In this document: piece after piece, positions 21,266-29,730 of the stretch
Layout: every line of letters starts with the position of its first letter
Numbering within the stretch: the first letter of the stretch is position 1
Source: Komagataeibacter intermedius TF2
GTDB lineage: Bacteria > Pseudomonadota > Alphaproteobacteria > Acetobacterales > Acetobacteraceae
Length of the DNA: 64,000 bases
Assembly: GCF_000964425.1 (NCBI RefSeq)
Contig: NZ_BANF01000010.1
Span: 152,935-216,934, forward strand
Direction: 5' to 3'
Position numbers and translations under genes: made by a program
The notes under the pieces: generated by a model
What the model was told of the DNA's origin: nothing
Seen by the model: only the letters and a program-made list of their open reading frames with translations
Database searches by the model: none

Positions 21266-21934
21266 TTATACCGGATTGGCCAGCCGTGCGAGTTCCGCAC
21301 GCAGGTCCTCGATCCCCATTCCGGTTTCGCTGCTGGTCGCCAGTACGTGCGGATACGCCGCCGCATGCGTGGCCACGATGCCCGTGACTTCGCGCAGCTT
21401 GGCCTCCAGCACGGCAGGCTTGGGCACGTCGCACTTGGTCAGCACGACCTGAAAGGTCACGGCAGCCCGGTCCAGCAGCTTCATGATTTCCTGGTCGGTC
21501 GCCTTGACTTCCACCCGGCTGTCCAGCAGCAGCACCACGCGGCGCAGCGTCGGCCTGCCACGCAGGTAGGAAAACATCATGCCCTGCCAGTCTTCCTTGA
21601 CCGCCTTGGCCGCCTTGGCAAAACCATAGCCGGGCATGTCCACCAGCGTCAGCCGGTCAGCCAGTTCAAAGAAATTGAGCTGCTTGGTCCGTCCCGGTTC
21701 GGACGATGCCCGCGCCAGCGCCCGCCGCCCGGTCAGGGCATTGATCAGGCTGGACTTGCCGACATTGGACCGCCCCGCGAACGCGATTTCCGGCAGCACG
21801 GGATCGGGTAGCTGACCAAGCTTCTGCGCGCCGAACACGAAGTTGAATTCGCCAGCGAACAGCACGCGACCGATTTCACGGTCGCGTTCCATTTCTTCCG
21901 GTGTCGGCGCAGAGGAGGAAAATTCCACCATCAT
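21266..21934 (-). CDS. engB: Ribosome biogenesis GTPase YihA/YsxC (EngB)
   Basis: This essential small GTPase is needed for late 50S subunit assembly. G1 is GRSNVGKSS, G3 is DMPGYG, and G4 is TKCD, all in the normal order. At 222 residues it has a short N-terminal extension before the conserved FAGRSNVGKSSLINAL. It begins 12 bases after the yidC stop, consistent with the long rpmH-to-dapE transcript. Confidence 0.95.
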   Translation of the reverse strand: MMVEFSSSAPTPEEMERDREIGRVLFAGEFNFVFGAQKLGQLPDPVLPEIAFAGRSNVGKSSLINALTGRRALARASSEPGRTKQLNFFELADRLTLVDMPGYGFAKAAKAVKEDWQGMMFSYLRGRPTLRRVVLLLDSRVEVKATDQEIMKLLDRAAVTFQVVLTKCDVPKPAVLEAKLREVTGIVATHAAAYPHVLATSSETGMGIEDLRAELARLANPV

Positions 21935-21946
21935 GGTCCCCGTAAG

Positions 21947-23710
21947 TTATTTCTTCCCGGCCGGAAGCTTCGGCTTCGCCGGTGCCTTGGCGGCGGGCGT
22001 ACCCCTGTTCATCCGGCGCTGGATCAACGTCTGCTGCGCCATGGTCAGCAGGTTGTTCCAGCAGTAGTAGATCACCAGTCCCGATGGCTGGCGCGCCATG
22101 AAGAACGTGAAGATGATCGGCATGAACTGGAACATCTTCTGCTGTGCGGGGTCCGCCGCCGGTGCCGGATTCAGGCGCATCTGGGCGAACATGGTCAGCC
22201 CGAACGCGATCGGCCACAGGCCAAGCTGGAGCATGGGGGAGATGACCGACGGATTCCACGGGATCAGCCCGAACAGGGTGAACAGGTTTGTCGGGTCAAA
22301 GGACGACAGGTCATGAATCCAGCCGAAGAAGGGCGCGTGCCGCATCTCGATGGTAACGTACAGGTCCTTGTACAGACACCAGAACACCGGGATCTGCAGC
22401 AGCATGGGCAGGCAGCCGCTAGCCGGGTTGACCTTTTCCTGCTTGTACAGTGCGATCATCTGCTGGTTCAGCGCCATCTGGTCGTCTTTATACCGCTCAC
22501 GCAGGGCTTTGATCTTGGGCTGGAGCTGCCGCATCTTGCCCATGGAATGGAACTGCTTGGTCGCCAGCGGGAAGAACAGCGCCTTGACCAGCAGGGTGAA
22601 CGCCATCAGCGCCAGACCGAAATTGCCCAGCATGGTGTTCAGCCAGTCCAGCACCGTAAAGATCGGACGGGTCAGAAAGGCGAACCAGCCGAAATCGACC
22701 GCTTTCCAGAAATCGGGGATATGCAGGCTGGATTCATATTTTTCCAGCAGCGGCACTTCCTTCGCCCCGGCAAAGACGTGGCTGGCGGTCGTCGCATCGC
22801 CCCCGGCAGCAACGACCAGCGGCGCGCGCGCGGTGAAACCGACATCATAAATGCCCCTGTCCCCGCCCGTGGGCTGATAGGCATAGGTGCCCGCTACATC
22901 GCTATCCTGCTGCGGAATGACGGCGGACAGCCAGTATTTGTCGGTAATCCCGGCCCAGCCGCCCTGACCTGCCTTGGTCCAGGCGATATTGCCCGGCGGC
23001 ACAGCACCCTTGCGCAGGGATTTGTAGGAACTTTCATCCAGCTTGTGATCAATGACGGAAATCGGCCCTTCATGCACAAGGTAGCCGCCGGTCTCAACCG
23101 GGGTATAGGCCCGTTCCACACGGGAGAACGGATACAGCGAAACCGCTTCCCCCCCGTGGTTGATCACCTTCTGCGTGACCGAGAACATGTAGTTCTGGTC
23201 AATCGCGATGTTGATCTGGAACACCTGCCCCTGTCCGTTATCCCATGACAGGGTAACAGGCTGTGCCCGGGTCAGGGTATCATGGTCGGCGGTCCAGACG
23301 GTATTCGCGTCCGGCACGCTGACATGGCCGCCGCTGACATTGGTCCAGCCCACCTCAACCAGGTTGGGTTCCGCCTGCCCGCGCGGTTCCAGCACACGCA
23401 CCAGCGGGCTGCCGTCCTTTACGGTCTCATGATAGTTCTTGAGCACGAGGTCATCGAGGCGCGCGCCACGCAGGTCAAGCGAACCATGCACGCGGTCGGC
23501 ATCAATCGTGACACGCGGATCGGGCTGGCCCGTATCCGCCGGGGCCGCAGCAGCCGTGCTGCTGTCGCCTGCCGCTGGCGCGGGGGCCGGTGCGGGCGTG
23601 GGGGCCTGCTGCTCGACCGTTTTATGGCTCTGCTGTGGCAGGAAATACTCAAAACCAACCAGCACCACGGCAGACAGTGCTGTTGCCACCATAAAACGCT
23701 TGATATCCAT
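21947..23710 (-). CDS. yidC: Membrane protein insertase YidC
   Basis: YidC inserts and folds inner-membrane proteins, alone or with SecYEG. The 587-residue form has an N-terminal transmembrane helix (FMVATALSAVVLVGFEYFL), a Pro/Ala-rich stretch, a large periplasmic beta domain, and the conserved five-helix core with segments such as ALMAFTLLVKALFFPL, a conserved cytoplasmic helical hairpin (KQFHSMGKMRQLQPKIKALR) and the C-terminal GLVIYYCWNNLL. The ATG at 23710 shares one base with the yidD stop region, so translation is coupled. Confidence 0.97.
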   Translation of the reverse strand: MDIKRFMVATALSAVVLVGFEYFLPQQSHKTVEQQAPTPAPAPAPAAGDSSTAAAAPADTGQPDPRVTIDADRVHGSLDLRGARLDDLVLKNYHETVKDGSPLVRVLEPRGQAEPNLVEVGWTNVSGGHVSVPDANTVWTADHDTLTRAQPVTLSWDNGQGQVFQINIAIDQNYMFSVTQKVINHGGEAVSLYPFSRVERAYTPVETGGYLVHEGPISVIDHKLDESSYKSLRKGAVPPGNIAWTKAGQGGWAGITDKYWLSAVIPQQDSDVAGTYAYQPTGGDRGIYDVGFTARAPLVVAAGGDATTASHVFAGAKEVPLLEKYESSLHIPDFWKAVDFGWFAFLTRPIFTVLDWLNTMLGNFGLALMAFTLLVKALFFPLATKQFHSMGKMRQLQPKIKALRERYKDDQMALNQQMIALYKQEKVNPASGCLPMLLQIPVFWCLYKDLYVTIEMRHAPFFGWIHDLSSFDPTNLFTLFGLIPWNPSVISPMLQLGLWPIAFGLTMFAQMRLNPAPAADPAQQKMFQFMPIIFTFFMARQPSGLVIYYCWNNLLTMAQQTLIQRRMNRGTPAAKAPAKPKLPAGKK

Positions 23711-24006
23711 CAGCGACCCGCCAGACTTTTCGTGTTTTTCATGGAGTCATGCATGTCACAGCCGCAGGCCGTGGCGGGAACGGGGTCATGGCCACCCGCA
23801 TTCCAGGGGTTGCAGCGCAGGATGCGCCAACCCGCCAGCACACTGCCGCGCATGGCCCCATGGCGGGCGATGGCGTCACGTGCGTAATGACTGCATGAAG
23901 GAGTGAAACGGCAATGCGCGCCCCATACGGGACGGATCACCAGCTGATACGCGCGAATGACCGCGCGCAGCATATGGGCAGGCAGGCTGATGGAAGACGT
24001 ACTCAC
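23710..24006 (-). CDS. yidD: Membrane protein insertion efficiency factor YidD
   Basis: This small amphipathic protein assists YidC-dependent insertion. The family signature is clear: IRAYQLVIRPVWGAHCRFTPSCSHY followed by GWRILRCNPWNAGGHDPVP; the paired cysteine segments are conserved. The 98-residue length is normal. It overlaps rnpA by four bases upstream and yidC by one base downstream, the classic rpmH-rnpA-yidD-yidC order. Confidence 0.94.
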   Translation of the reverse strand: MSTSSISLPAHMLRAVIRAYQLVIRPVWGAHCRFTPSCSHYARDAIARHGAMRGSVLAGWRILRCNPWNAGGHDPVPATACGCDMHDSMKNTKSLAGR

Positions 24007-24380
24007 GATTCTTCCTTCACTCCCGCCTTGCGCAGGGCCTTGCGGTAATCGCCCAGCAGGGCATCAAACCGCCGCCCGCATGTGCCAGACCGGCCAATCA
24101 CCACGATATCGACACCCGTAAGCGCCTGTTCGCGGTCCAGCAGCCGGACCACCTCACGCAGGCGCCGCCGCGCCCGGTTGCGCACGACGGAATTGCCTAC
24201 TTTCTTGGTTACGGTAAAACCGTACCGGGCAGCCTGCGTGTCACCGCGTTCAAGCGCCTGCAGCACCAGTCCCGGAACGGGGGCCTTGCGGCCCTTGGCC
24301 GCAACCCGCAGGAACTCAGCGCGTTTCTTAAGGCGCGTGGACTTATCGGCCACTTTCAGCCGCCCCTTTTGTAGAGACAT
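24003..24380 (-). CDS. rnpA: Ribonuclease P protein component
   Basis: RnpA is the protein cofactor of RNase P, which matures tRNA 5' ends. The RNR-type RNA-binding motif is present as KVGNSVVRNRARRRLREVVR, preceded by YGFTVTKK. Length is 125 residues with the ATG at 24380; a GTG/ATG closer to KKRAEFLRV could also serve. It lies 51 bases after rpmH. Confidence 0.94.
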   Translation of the reverse strand: MSLQKGRLKVADKSTRLKKRAEFLRVAAKGRKAPVPGLVLQALERGDTQAARYGFTVTKKVGNSVVRNRARRRLREVVRLLDREQALTGVDIVVIGRSGTCGRRFDALLGDYRKALRKAGVKEES

Positions 24381-24431
24381 TCATGGTTCCGGACACACAC
24401 TGGCACCCGAAACGTACAGACGTCACCTGCC

Positions 24432-24566
24432 TCAGGCAGAAAGACGCTTGCGGCCCTTGGTACGACGGTTTGCAACAACCTTGCGGCCACCAACGGTTTC
24501 CATACGCGAACGGAAGCCGTGGCGACGCTTGCGGACCAGCTTCGAGGGTTGATACGTGCGCTTCAC
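24432..24566 (-). CDS. rpmH: 50S ribosomal protein L34
   Basis: This 44-codon gene starts with GTG and encodes [18 protein letters not shown] and, further on, [12 protein letters not shown]. It is the standard L34 length and composition (about 40% Arg and Lys). A GGGAG ribosome site lies eight bases upstream of the GTG. It opens the rpmH-rnpA-yidD-yidC cluster on the minus strand. The small plus-strand gene at 24719 is divergent from it. Confidence 0.97.
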   Translation of the reverse strand: MKRTYQPSKLVRKRRHGFRSRMETVGGRKVVANRRTKGRKRLSA

Positions 24567-24718
24567 AACGGCACTCCCAGATTGACAATGACAGACAGGT
24601 TACGGAATAAATTCCAACAGGCCCCGTACGCTACGGAAACCCTGAGCCGCGCCTTATACTGATGCTTTCGGGCAACGTCAATGCTGCTCCCCTCCCGCAC
24701 CATAACCGGATGATTTCC

Positions 24719-24946
24719 ATGACCTGCCCTGCACGCGACTCTGCCGCCGCGACCGACGAAACGCTGCGACAGCACATTCACGACATCCGTGGCCACCTGT
24801 CCCCCGCCATGCTGCGGGCGGATTCGCTGGCCCTCAGCAAGGACGCACATACGCGGCAGGCGGCACAGGACATCCTGGCCGCACTGGACGCGGCGACCAG
24901 GGAACTCAGCGCCATGCGCCGCCTGCTTTCCGCGCGCACGCCATAA
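24719..24946 (+). CDS. Small protein with a histidine-kinase H-box-like helix
   Basis: This 75-residue (or 78-94, with upstream in-frame ATGs at 24710 or 24662) cytoplasmic protein is predicted to be mostly helical. Residues around IHDIRGHLSPAMLRADSLA resemble the first helix of a kinase dimerisation/phosphotransfer domain (H-box with HD followed by Pro), and the second helix ALDAATRELSAMRRLL could complete a two-helix hairpin. There is no ATP-binding domain. It stands alone between rpmH and the glyoxalase gene. No clear ribosome site decides the start. The H-box reading is pattern recognition, and it may be an uncharacterised family. Confidence 0.55.
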   Translation: MTCPARDSAAATDETLRQHIHDIRGHLSPAMLRADSLALSKDAHTRQAAQDILAALDAATRELSAMRRLLSARTP

Positions 24947-24964
24947 GGGACGGCACGCCCGGCC

Positions 24965-25354
24965 TTAGGGTTTCTGGATCAGTTCGATCTTGTAGCCGTC
25001 CGGATCTTCGACAAAGGCGATGAAGGTGGTACCGAATTTGACCGGCCCCGGTTCGCGCGTGACCTTGCCGCCACCTGCGCGGACCTTTTCCACCAGGGCG
25101 GTCACATCGGGCACGCCAAGGGCAAAGTGGCCGAATCCGGTACCGACATCATATCCATCATCCTGACCCCAATTATAGGTCAGTTCGATTTCCGCCTGCC
25201 CTGCCGCGTTATCGGCATACCCGATGAAGACAAGGGTGTATTTCCCTTCCGGCACGTCCCTGCGGCGCAGTTCACGCATGCCCAGCAACTGGTAGAAATC
25301 AAGGCTGGCTTCCAGATTGCGCACGCGCACCATTGTATGCAGGTAGGTTCCCAT
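24965..25354 (-). CDS. gloA: Lactoylglutathione lyase (glyoxalase I)
   Basis: GloA converts the methylglyoxal-glutathione hemithioacetal to S-lactoylglutathione. The 129-residue protein starts MGTYLHTMVRVRNLEASLDF with the metal-binding His in the first strand. Glu ligands follow in IELTYNWG and in IELIQKP at the end, and the second His lies in FGHFALGVPDV. The ATG at 25354 was chosen over a 14-codon extension because GAAGGG precedes it. It starts 13 bases after lpxI ends and is probably the last gene of the lipid A transcript. Confidence 0.94.
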   Translation of the reverse strand: MGTYLHTMVRVRNLEASLDFYQLLGMRELRRRDVPEGKYTLVFIGYADNAAGQAEIELTYNWGQDDGYDVGTGFGHFALGVPDVTALVEKVRAGGGKVTREPGPVKFGTTFIAFVEDPDGYKIELIQKP

Positions 25355-25367
25355 CTGACATTTCCCT

Positions 25368-26234
25368 TCAGTCCGTTTTTTTATCTTCGCCACCAATCCC
25401 GGTCAGGAACAGCCCGGCCTCATCCGCCATGGCAATGCAGGCGGCAGGATCGGTTATCAGCGTCGCACCGGCTTCAATCGCGATTCCACGCAGGCCGGCA
25501 GCCAGGGCGCCCGCAACCGTCCGCGGGCCGATTGTTGGCAGGTCGGCACGACGTTCCTGTTCCGGCTTGGCCATTTTGACCAGAACGCCACCAGGACGGT
25601 CGGGTTGCCGCAACCCACCCACGCGTTCCAGCATGCGGTCCGTGCCCTCAAGCGCCTCGACCGCCAGCACGAGCCCGCCCTGCGCCACGCACCCCTGCCC
25701 GATATCCAGCCGGCCCAGTTCGCGCACCACCCGACGGCCCAGCATAATATCGGCCCACGCCGCGTCATCAGGGCCGACCGCCCCCATCACGCCGCGACGC
25801 GCCAGTGAACCGGACAGGTATTCATGTGCGCCACGGATGATGAAGCCTTCTTCGCCCAGTACGCGCACGATGGCGCCAAGCAGGCCGTCATCGCCAGCAA
25901 ACAGCGCCTTGCCGATACGGGCCAGAATCCGCGCGCCCGTTGCATCAGGCCGCAGGTTGACAAGGGAGGGCCGCCGCACCGGGCCAATCAGCACAAGGTC
26001 ACGACAGTGATGTTCATGTAACGCGGACAGGATTTCACCCGCTGCCGCAAGCCGGATCATGCGGTGGGGCCAGTGGCCGATCACCTCGGGCTGGGCAAAT
26101 CCCTGGAATCCGACAATGAAGACCCGGCCACCGGCCTGTTCCACAGCGCGGGCCACCTGACCGGGCAGCGGGCCACCACCGGCAAGGATACCGACGCATG
26201 GCCCCTGCCGGTCGGGTGCCTGTTCAGGCGCCAT
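25368..26234 (-). CDS. lpxI: UDP-2,3-diacylglucosamine diphosphatase LpxI
   Basis: LpxI hydrolyses UDP-2,3-diacylglucosamine to lipid X and UMP, doing the job that LpxH does in enterobacteria. Typical segments are GILAGGGPLPGQVARA at the N terminus and RRPSLVNLRPD and LPTIGPRTVAGALAAGLRGIAIEAG in the C-terminal catalytic domain. Length is 288 residues. It overlaps the 3' end of lpxA by eleven bases, as in other alphaproteobacteria that use this enzyme. Confidence 0.93.
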   Translation of the reverse strand: MAPEQAPDRQGPCVGILAGGGPLPGQVARAVEQAGGRVFIVGFQGFAQPEVIGHWPHRMIRLAAAGEILSALHEHHCRDLVLIGPVRRPSLVNLRPDATGARILARIGKALFAGDDGLLGAIVRVLGEEGFIIRGAHEYLSGSLARRGVMGAVGPDDAAWADIMLGRRVVRELGRLDIGQGCVAQGGLVLAVEALEGTDRMLERVGGLRQPDRPGGVLVKMAKPEQERRADLPTIGPRTVAGALAAGLRGIAIEAGATLITDPAACIAMADEAGLFLTGIGGEDKKTD

Positions 26235-27117
26235 CGCTCTCGATCATGTCCCCATTCTGGACACGCACAAGGCCACGATGGCTGGGGGCGGCAATGAAAT
26301 CGAGGATTTCAACCACCCGGGCATCATCGGCATAGGTCTGGCGCACATGCTCCAGCCGGTCCTGAAATACCGCGCTGGTCGCGTGGGCAGCCTTGGGATA
26401 CAGCGCACGGAACGCCTGACGCATGCGCCGGATCTCGTCTGGCTGCACCCCATTGCGGCGAAGCCAGATCCAGTGCAGCCCCACCAGCCGCGCCCGGTTC
26501 CCCAGAACGCTGCCGTACGGAATCACATCAGCTTCCACGCCACAGACACCACCGACCAGCGCCGCATGGCCAATGCGCACGAACTGGTGCAGCGCAGCCG
26601 CCCCCATGATGCGGGCGTCATCGCCAATCACCACATGGCCACCCATGACCACGTTATTGACGATAATGACCCCACGTCCCAGCGTGCAGTCATGCGCCAC
26701 ATGGGAATTCGCCATGATCAGGCAGTCCGGACCGATACGGGTCACACCCGTTCCGGTGGCGGTGCCCCGGTGGATGGTCACGTTTTCACGGATAATGGTG
26801 CGGGCCCCCACAATACAGGAGGTGGGTTCACCCCTGTATTTCAGGTCCTGTGGCGCCATGCCGACAGTGGTGAAGGGATAGCACACCACCCCTTCGCCCA
26901 GGGTAGTGCGTTCATCAACCACCACATGGGAAATCAGTTCGGCATTATCCCCGATTTCGACATCCGGCCCGATCGAACACCAGGGCCCGATACGCACACC
27001 GTTCCCGATACGCGCACGGCTGGACACAATGGATGACGGATGGATTTCAGGCGCTTTTCCACGCCGTTCATCCATTTGGGTACCGTTAGATGAACTTCCT
27101 GCCAGAATAGCCTCCAT
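26224..27117 (-). CDS. lpxA: UDP-N-acetylglucosamine O-acyltransferase
   Basis: LpxA adds the first 3-hydroxyacyl chain to UDP-GlcNAc, the first step of lipid A synthesis. Hexapeptide repeats begin at IHPSSIVSSRARIGNGVRIG and continue as a left-handed beta-helix; the catalytic His is in NSHVAHDC. The helical C-terminal domain follows. Length is 297 residues from the ATG at 27117; a second ATG at 27075 (MDERRG) is possible, since the first 14 residues are not conserved. It sits between fabZ (91 bases upstream) and lpxI (overlapping). Confidence 0.94.
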   Translation of the reverse strand: MEAILAGSSSNGTQMDERRGKAPEIHPSSIVSSRARIGNGVRIGPWCSIGPDVEIGDNAELISHVVVDERTTLGEGVVCYPFTTVGMAPQDLKYRGEPTSCIVGARTIIRENVTIHRGTATGTGVTRIGPDCLIMANSHVAHDCTLGRGVIIVNNVVMGGHVVIGDDARIMGAAALHQFVRIGHAALVGGVCGVEADVIPYGSVLGNRARLVGLHWIWLRRNGVQPDEIRRMRQAFRALYPKAAHATSAVFQDRLEHVRQTYADDARVVEILDFIAAPSHRGLVRVQNGDMIESDGA

Positions 27118-27208
27118 CCCCGCAAGTAACTGTGGCCCAAAGACCCGGAAGCAGATGCCAGCGGTCCCGCCGGAACAGGACCCGCGCCGCCACCCGTTTC
27201 CCGCGGGA

Positions 27209-27703
27209 TTACCCCATTATCATGGCGCTGAACGTTGCTTCCGCAACGGAAACGCCATCAACCCGCGCAATGCCCTTGAACTTCCAGACATTCGCACGGC
27301 TACGTTCTTTTTCGACATGAATGCGCAGCTGATCGCCGGGACCAACGGGACGGCGGAATTTCGCGCCATCGATCGTCATGAAGTAAACCAGCTTGCCCTC
27401 GAATGCCGGGCCAAGCGTCAGGACCACCAGGGTCGCGGCCGTCTGGGCCATCGCCTCGATGATCAGCACGCCGGGCATGACGGGGCGCGCGGGGAAATGC
27501 CCCTGGAAATGCGGCTCATTGACCGTGACATTCTTGATGCCGACCGCCGACTGCCCCAGCACGATATCAACCATGCGATCAATCAGCAGGAAGGGATAGC
27601 GATGGGGAATCGCTTCCATGATCCGCATGATGTCAATCGATTCCAGCGTCGCGGGTGCCGCGTCTGCCGGGAGTGCCTCTACTTCTTTATCCACGTCGTC
27701 CAA
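27209..27703 (-). CDS. fabZ: 3-hydroxyacyl-[ACP] dehydratase
   Basis: FabZ dehydrates 3-hydroxyacyl-ACP in fatty acid elongation and competes with LpxA and LpxD for the same substrate, which explains its place among the lpx genes. Catalytic residues lie in [17 protein letters not shown] (His) and LIIEAMAQ (Glu); the N-terminal [13 protein letters not shown] is conserved. The 164-residue length includes about 25 extra N-terminal residues of low complexity, so a shorter start at [13 protein letters not shown] is possible. Confidence 0.94.
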   Translation of the reverse strand: MDDVDKEVEALPADAAPATLESIDIMRIMEAIPHRYPFLLIDRMVDIVLGQSAVGIKNVTVNEPHFQGHFPARPVMPGVLIIEAMAQTAATLVVLTLGPAFEGKLVYFMTIDGAKFRRPVGPGDQLRIHVEKERSRANVWKFKGIARVDGVSVAEATFSAMIMG

Positions 27704-27784
27704 CCACTTGTTCGGCCCGGAAGCCCCCCGTACCAGACGGAACAGCGGCTTCCTGCCGGTTGAATATGCGATGGCACCGGGCGA

Positions 27785-28870
27785 TCAGGCCTTGTCCGCC
27801 TTTTCCCCGCCTCCATCCTGCGTCGTTTTTTTGGCCATCCGACGCAGAAAGGCCACGTTCCGGAAAAACTCCCGGAATGGCATGGCCGGGCTGCCGATCA
27901 CGTCGGCCCCGGCCTCCACATCGGACATGACACCACACTGTGCGCCGATCCGGGCCTTGGTCCCGATCTTGATATGCCCGATCAGCCCTGCCTGGGCCGC
28001 GACCGTCACGAAATCACCAAGTTCGGTCGAGCCCGAAATGCCAGCCTGCGAGACGACAATACAGCACCGTCCCAGCCGTGCATTATGGCCAATCTGCACC
28101 AGATTGTCGAGGCGTGAGCCAGCCCCGATCACCGTATCACGAATGGACCCGCGGTCCACCGTGGAATTGGCTCCGATCTCCACTCCGTCTTCCAGAATGA
28201 CCCGGCCAAGCTGGGGCACGCTTTCAAACCCTTCGGGTGTCACGGCAAAGCCGAACCCGTCCTGCCCGATGCGCGCGCCAGGCAGCAACGTAACACGTTC
28301 GCCCAGCAGGGCATGGGAAATGGCGACATGCGCGCCAATCCGGCACCGCGCACCGATTTCCACCCCACCGCCAATACTGACATGACTGCCGATATCGGCA
28401 CCCGCACCAATCCGCGCCCTGTCACCCACAACGGTGAAGGCGCCGATCGCGGCGGTCGGGTCAATGTCGCACCCGGTTCCGATGATGGCGGACGGATGAA
28501 TACCCGGGCGGACCGGCGGCGGCGGGTAGAACAGGGACGCAATGCGCGCCCATGCCTGGTACGGCGCCTTCGACACCAGCACCGCCGCATGGGGGGGCAC
28601 CTTGTCCGCGAAGGCCGGGGCCACGATCACGGCACCCGCGCCCGTCCCCTCAAGCAGGGGCAGGTAGCGCCGGTTATCCAGAAAGCTGACCTGATCCCGG
28701 GTTGCGGACTGCAACGGCGCGATGCCGGTGAACGCATGCCCGTCCCCCGCGCCATCGGCCGCGCCGCGCAGTTCGGCGCCACTGCACTGCGCCAGCTGGT
28801 CCAGCCCGAACGGCCCCTGCGTGACGAAAAACCGTGGATCGCCCGGTACATTATCCGGCGTCACTGTCAT
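27785..28870 (-). CDS. lpxD: UDP-3-O-(3-hydroxyacyl)glucosamine N-acyltransferase
   Basis: LpxD adds the N-linked acyl chain in lipid A synthesis. The N-terminal uridine-binding domain (about residues 1-105) is followed by hexapeptide repeats from IHPSAIIGTGCDIDPTAAIG to GTKARIGAQCGVMSD. The catalytic His is in VQIGHNARLG, and a C-terminal helix carries MPFREFFRNVAFLRRM. The ATG at 28870 lies ten bases after skp; a 17-codon upstream extension was rejected because it is not conserved in character. The protein has 361 residues. Confidence 0.95.
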   Translation of the reverse strand: MTVTPDNVPGDPRFFVTQGPFGLDQLAQCSGAELRGAADGAGDGHAFTGIAPLQSATRDQVSFLDNRRYLPLLEGTGAGAVIVAPAFADKVPPHAAVLVSKAPYQAWARIASLFYPPPPVRPGIHPSAIIGTGCDIDPTAAIGAFTVVGDRARIGAGADIGSHVSIGGGVEIGARCRIGAHVAISHALLGERVTLLPGARIGQDGFGFAVTPEGFESVPQLGRVILEDGVEIGANSTVDRGSIRDTVIGAGSRLDNLVQIGHNARLGRCCIVVSQAGISGSTELGDFVTVAAQAGLIGHIKIGTKARIGAQCGVMSDVEAGADVIGSPAMPFREFFRNVAFLRRMAKKTTQDGGGEKADKA

Positions 28871-28880
28871 GAAACCAGCC

Positions 28881-29723
28881 TTAATGCTTGGCAGGCGGGG
28901 TGGACGCCGCGCGGTCGGCATCCGCCGTGGTCGGCATCGTACCCGACTTGGCCAACACTTCGGGATCTACATCCGCCGCAGGAATAAAGACCGTCGGCAG
29001 CACGCCATTCAGCTGTGTCGCCACCTGCTGGGTAATATCAAGTCCTTCCTGACTGAGGGCGACCTGTTCACGATGCAGCACCAGATTCATGCCGCGGCTG
29101 CTGGCAACCGCGCGGATGATCTGGACCAGTTCGCGTTCGATCTGCCCCAGTGCCACCTGGGCGGCTTCCTGGATTACGCGGTTGCGGTTGCGGAAGTTCT
29201 TCTGCGCCGCCAGCACGCGTTCCTGCAGCTTGCGCTCGCTGCTCTGGATCTGGTCGGAGGACATGGTCTTGGCCTGCCCCTGCAGCTTCTGCTGCTCGTC
29301 ACGCCAGCCAGCCTGTTCCTTCTGGGCGTCGCGGGCCAGATCGTCGCGGCGCGCGCCCAGCACGCGTTCGGCCTGCTGTGCCGCTGATGACATGCGCATG
29401 ACATCCGGCACGCTGATCACCCCGATGACGGGGGCTGGCGGCGGGGCGCTCTTGGGCACGTCCGGCGCCTTGGGCACGGGCGGCTGCGGCAGGATGGGCG
29501 GGGTCTGTGACTGCGCTTCCTCGCTGTCGGATGACGGCGCGGGCAACTGCACGGGGGCAGGTGCCTCATGTTGTGCGGGGCGGGCCGCAGGCTGGGCCGC
29601 CTTGGGCACGAACCAGCCCGCATTTCCGCCGGAGCCCTGCGCATGCGCGCCCGATACGGCCTGATATCCCCACCCGAGCAGAGCGGTTGCGGCAAGCAGA
29701 CGAATGCCGGATTTACGCAACAT
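28881..29723 (-). CDS. skp: OmpH/Skp family periplasmic chaperone with a Pro/Ala-rich N-terminal region
   Basis: Skp-like proteins escort unfolded outer-membrane proteins to BamA. A signal peptide (residues 1-28, ending GAHA) is followed by a Pro/Ala/Gln-rich stretch (about 41-99) and then the OmpH domain (about 100-250): IGVISVPDVMRMSSAA, a charged coiled-coil region, and NRNRVIQEAAQVALGQIERELV. At 280 residues it is longer than E. coli Skp (about 160) because of the Pro-rich segment. The ATG at 29723 follows bamA by seven bases. Confidence 0.86.
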   Translation of the reverse strand: MLRKSGIRLLAATALLGWGYQAVSGAHAQGSGGNAGWFVPKAAQPAARPAQHEAPAPVQLPAPSSDSEEAQSQTPPILPQPPVPKAPDVPKSAPPPAPVIGVISVPDVMRMSSAAQQAERVLGARRDDLARDAQKEQAGWRDEQQKLQGQAKTMSSDQIQSSERKLQERVLAAQKNFRNRNRVIQEAAQVALGQIERELVQIIRAVASSRGMNLVLHREQVALSQEGLDITQQVATQLNGVLPTVFIPAADVDPEVLAKSGTMPTTADADRAASTPPAKH

Positions 29724-29730
29724 TATCACC

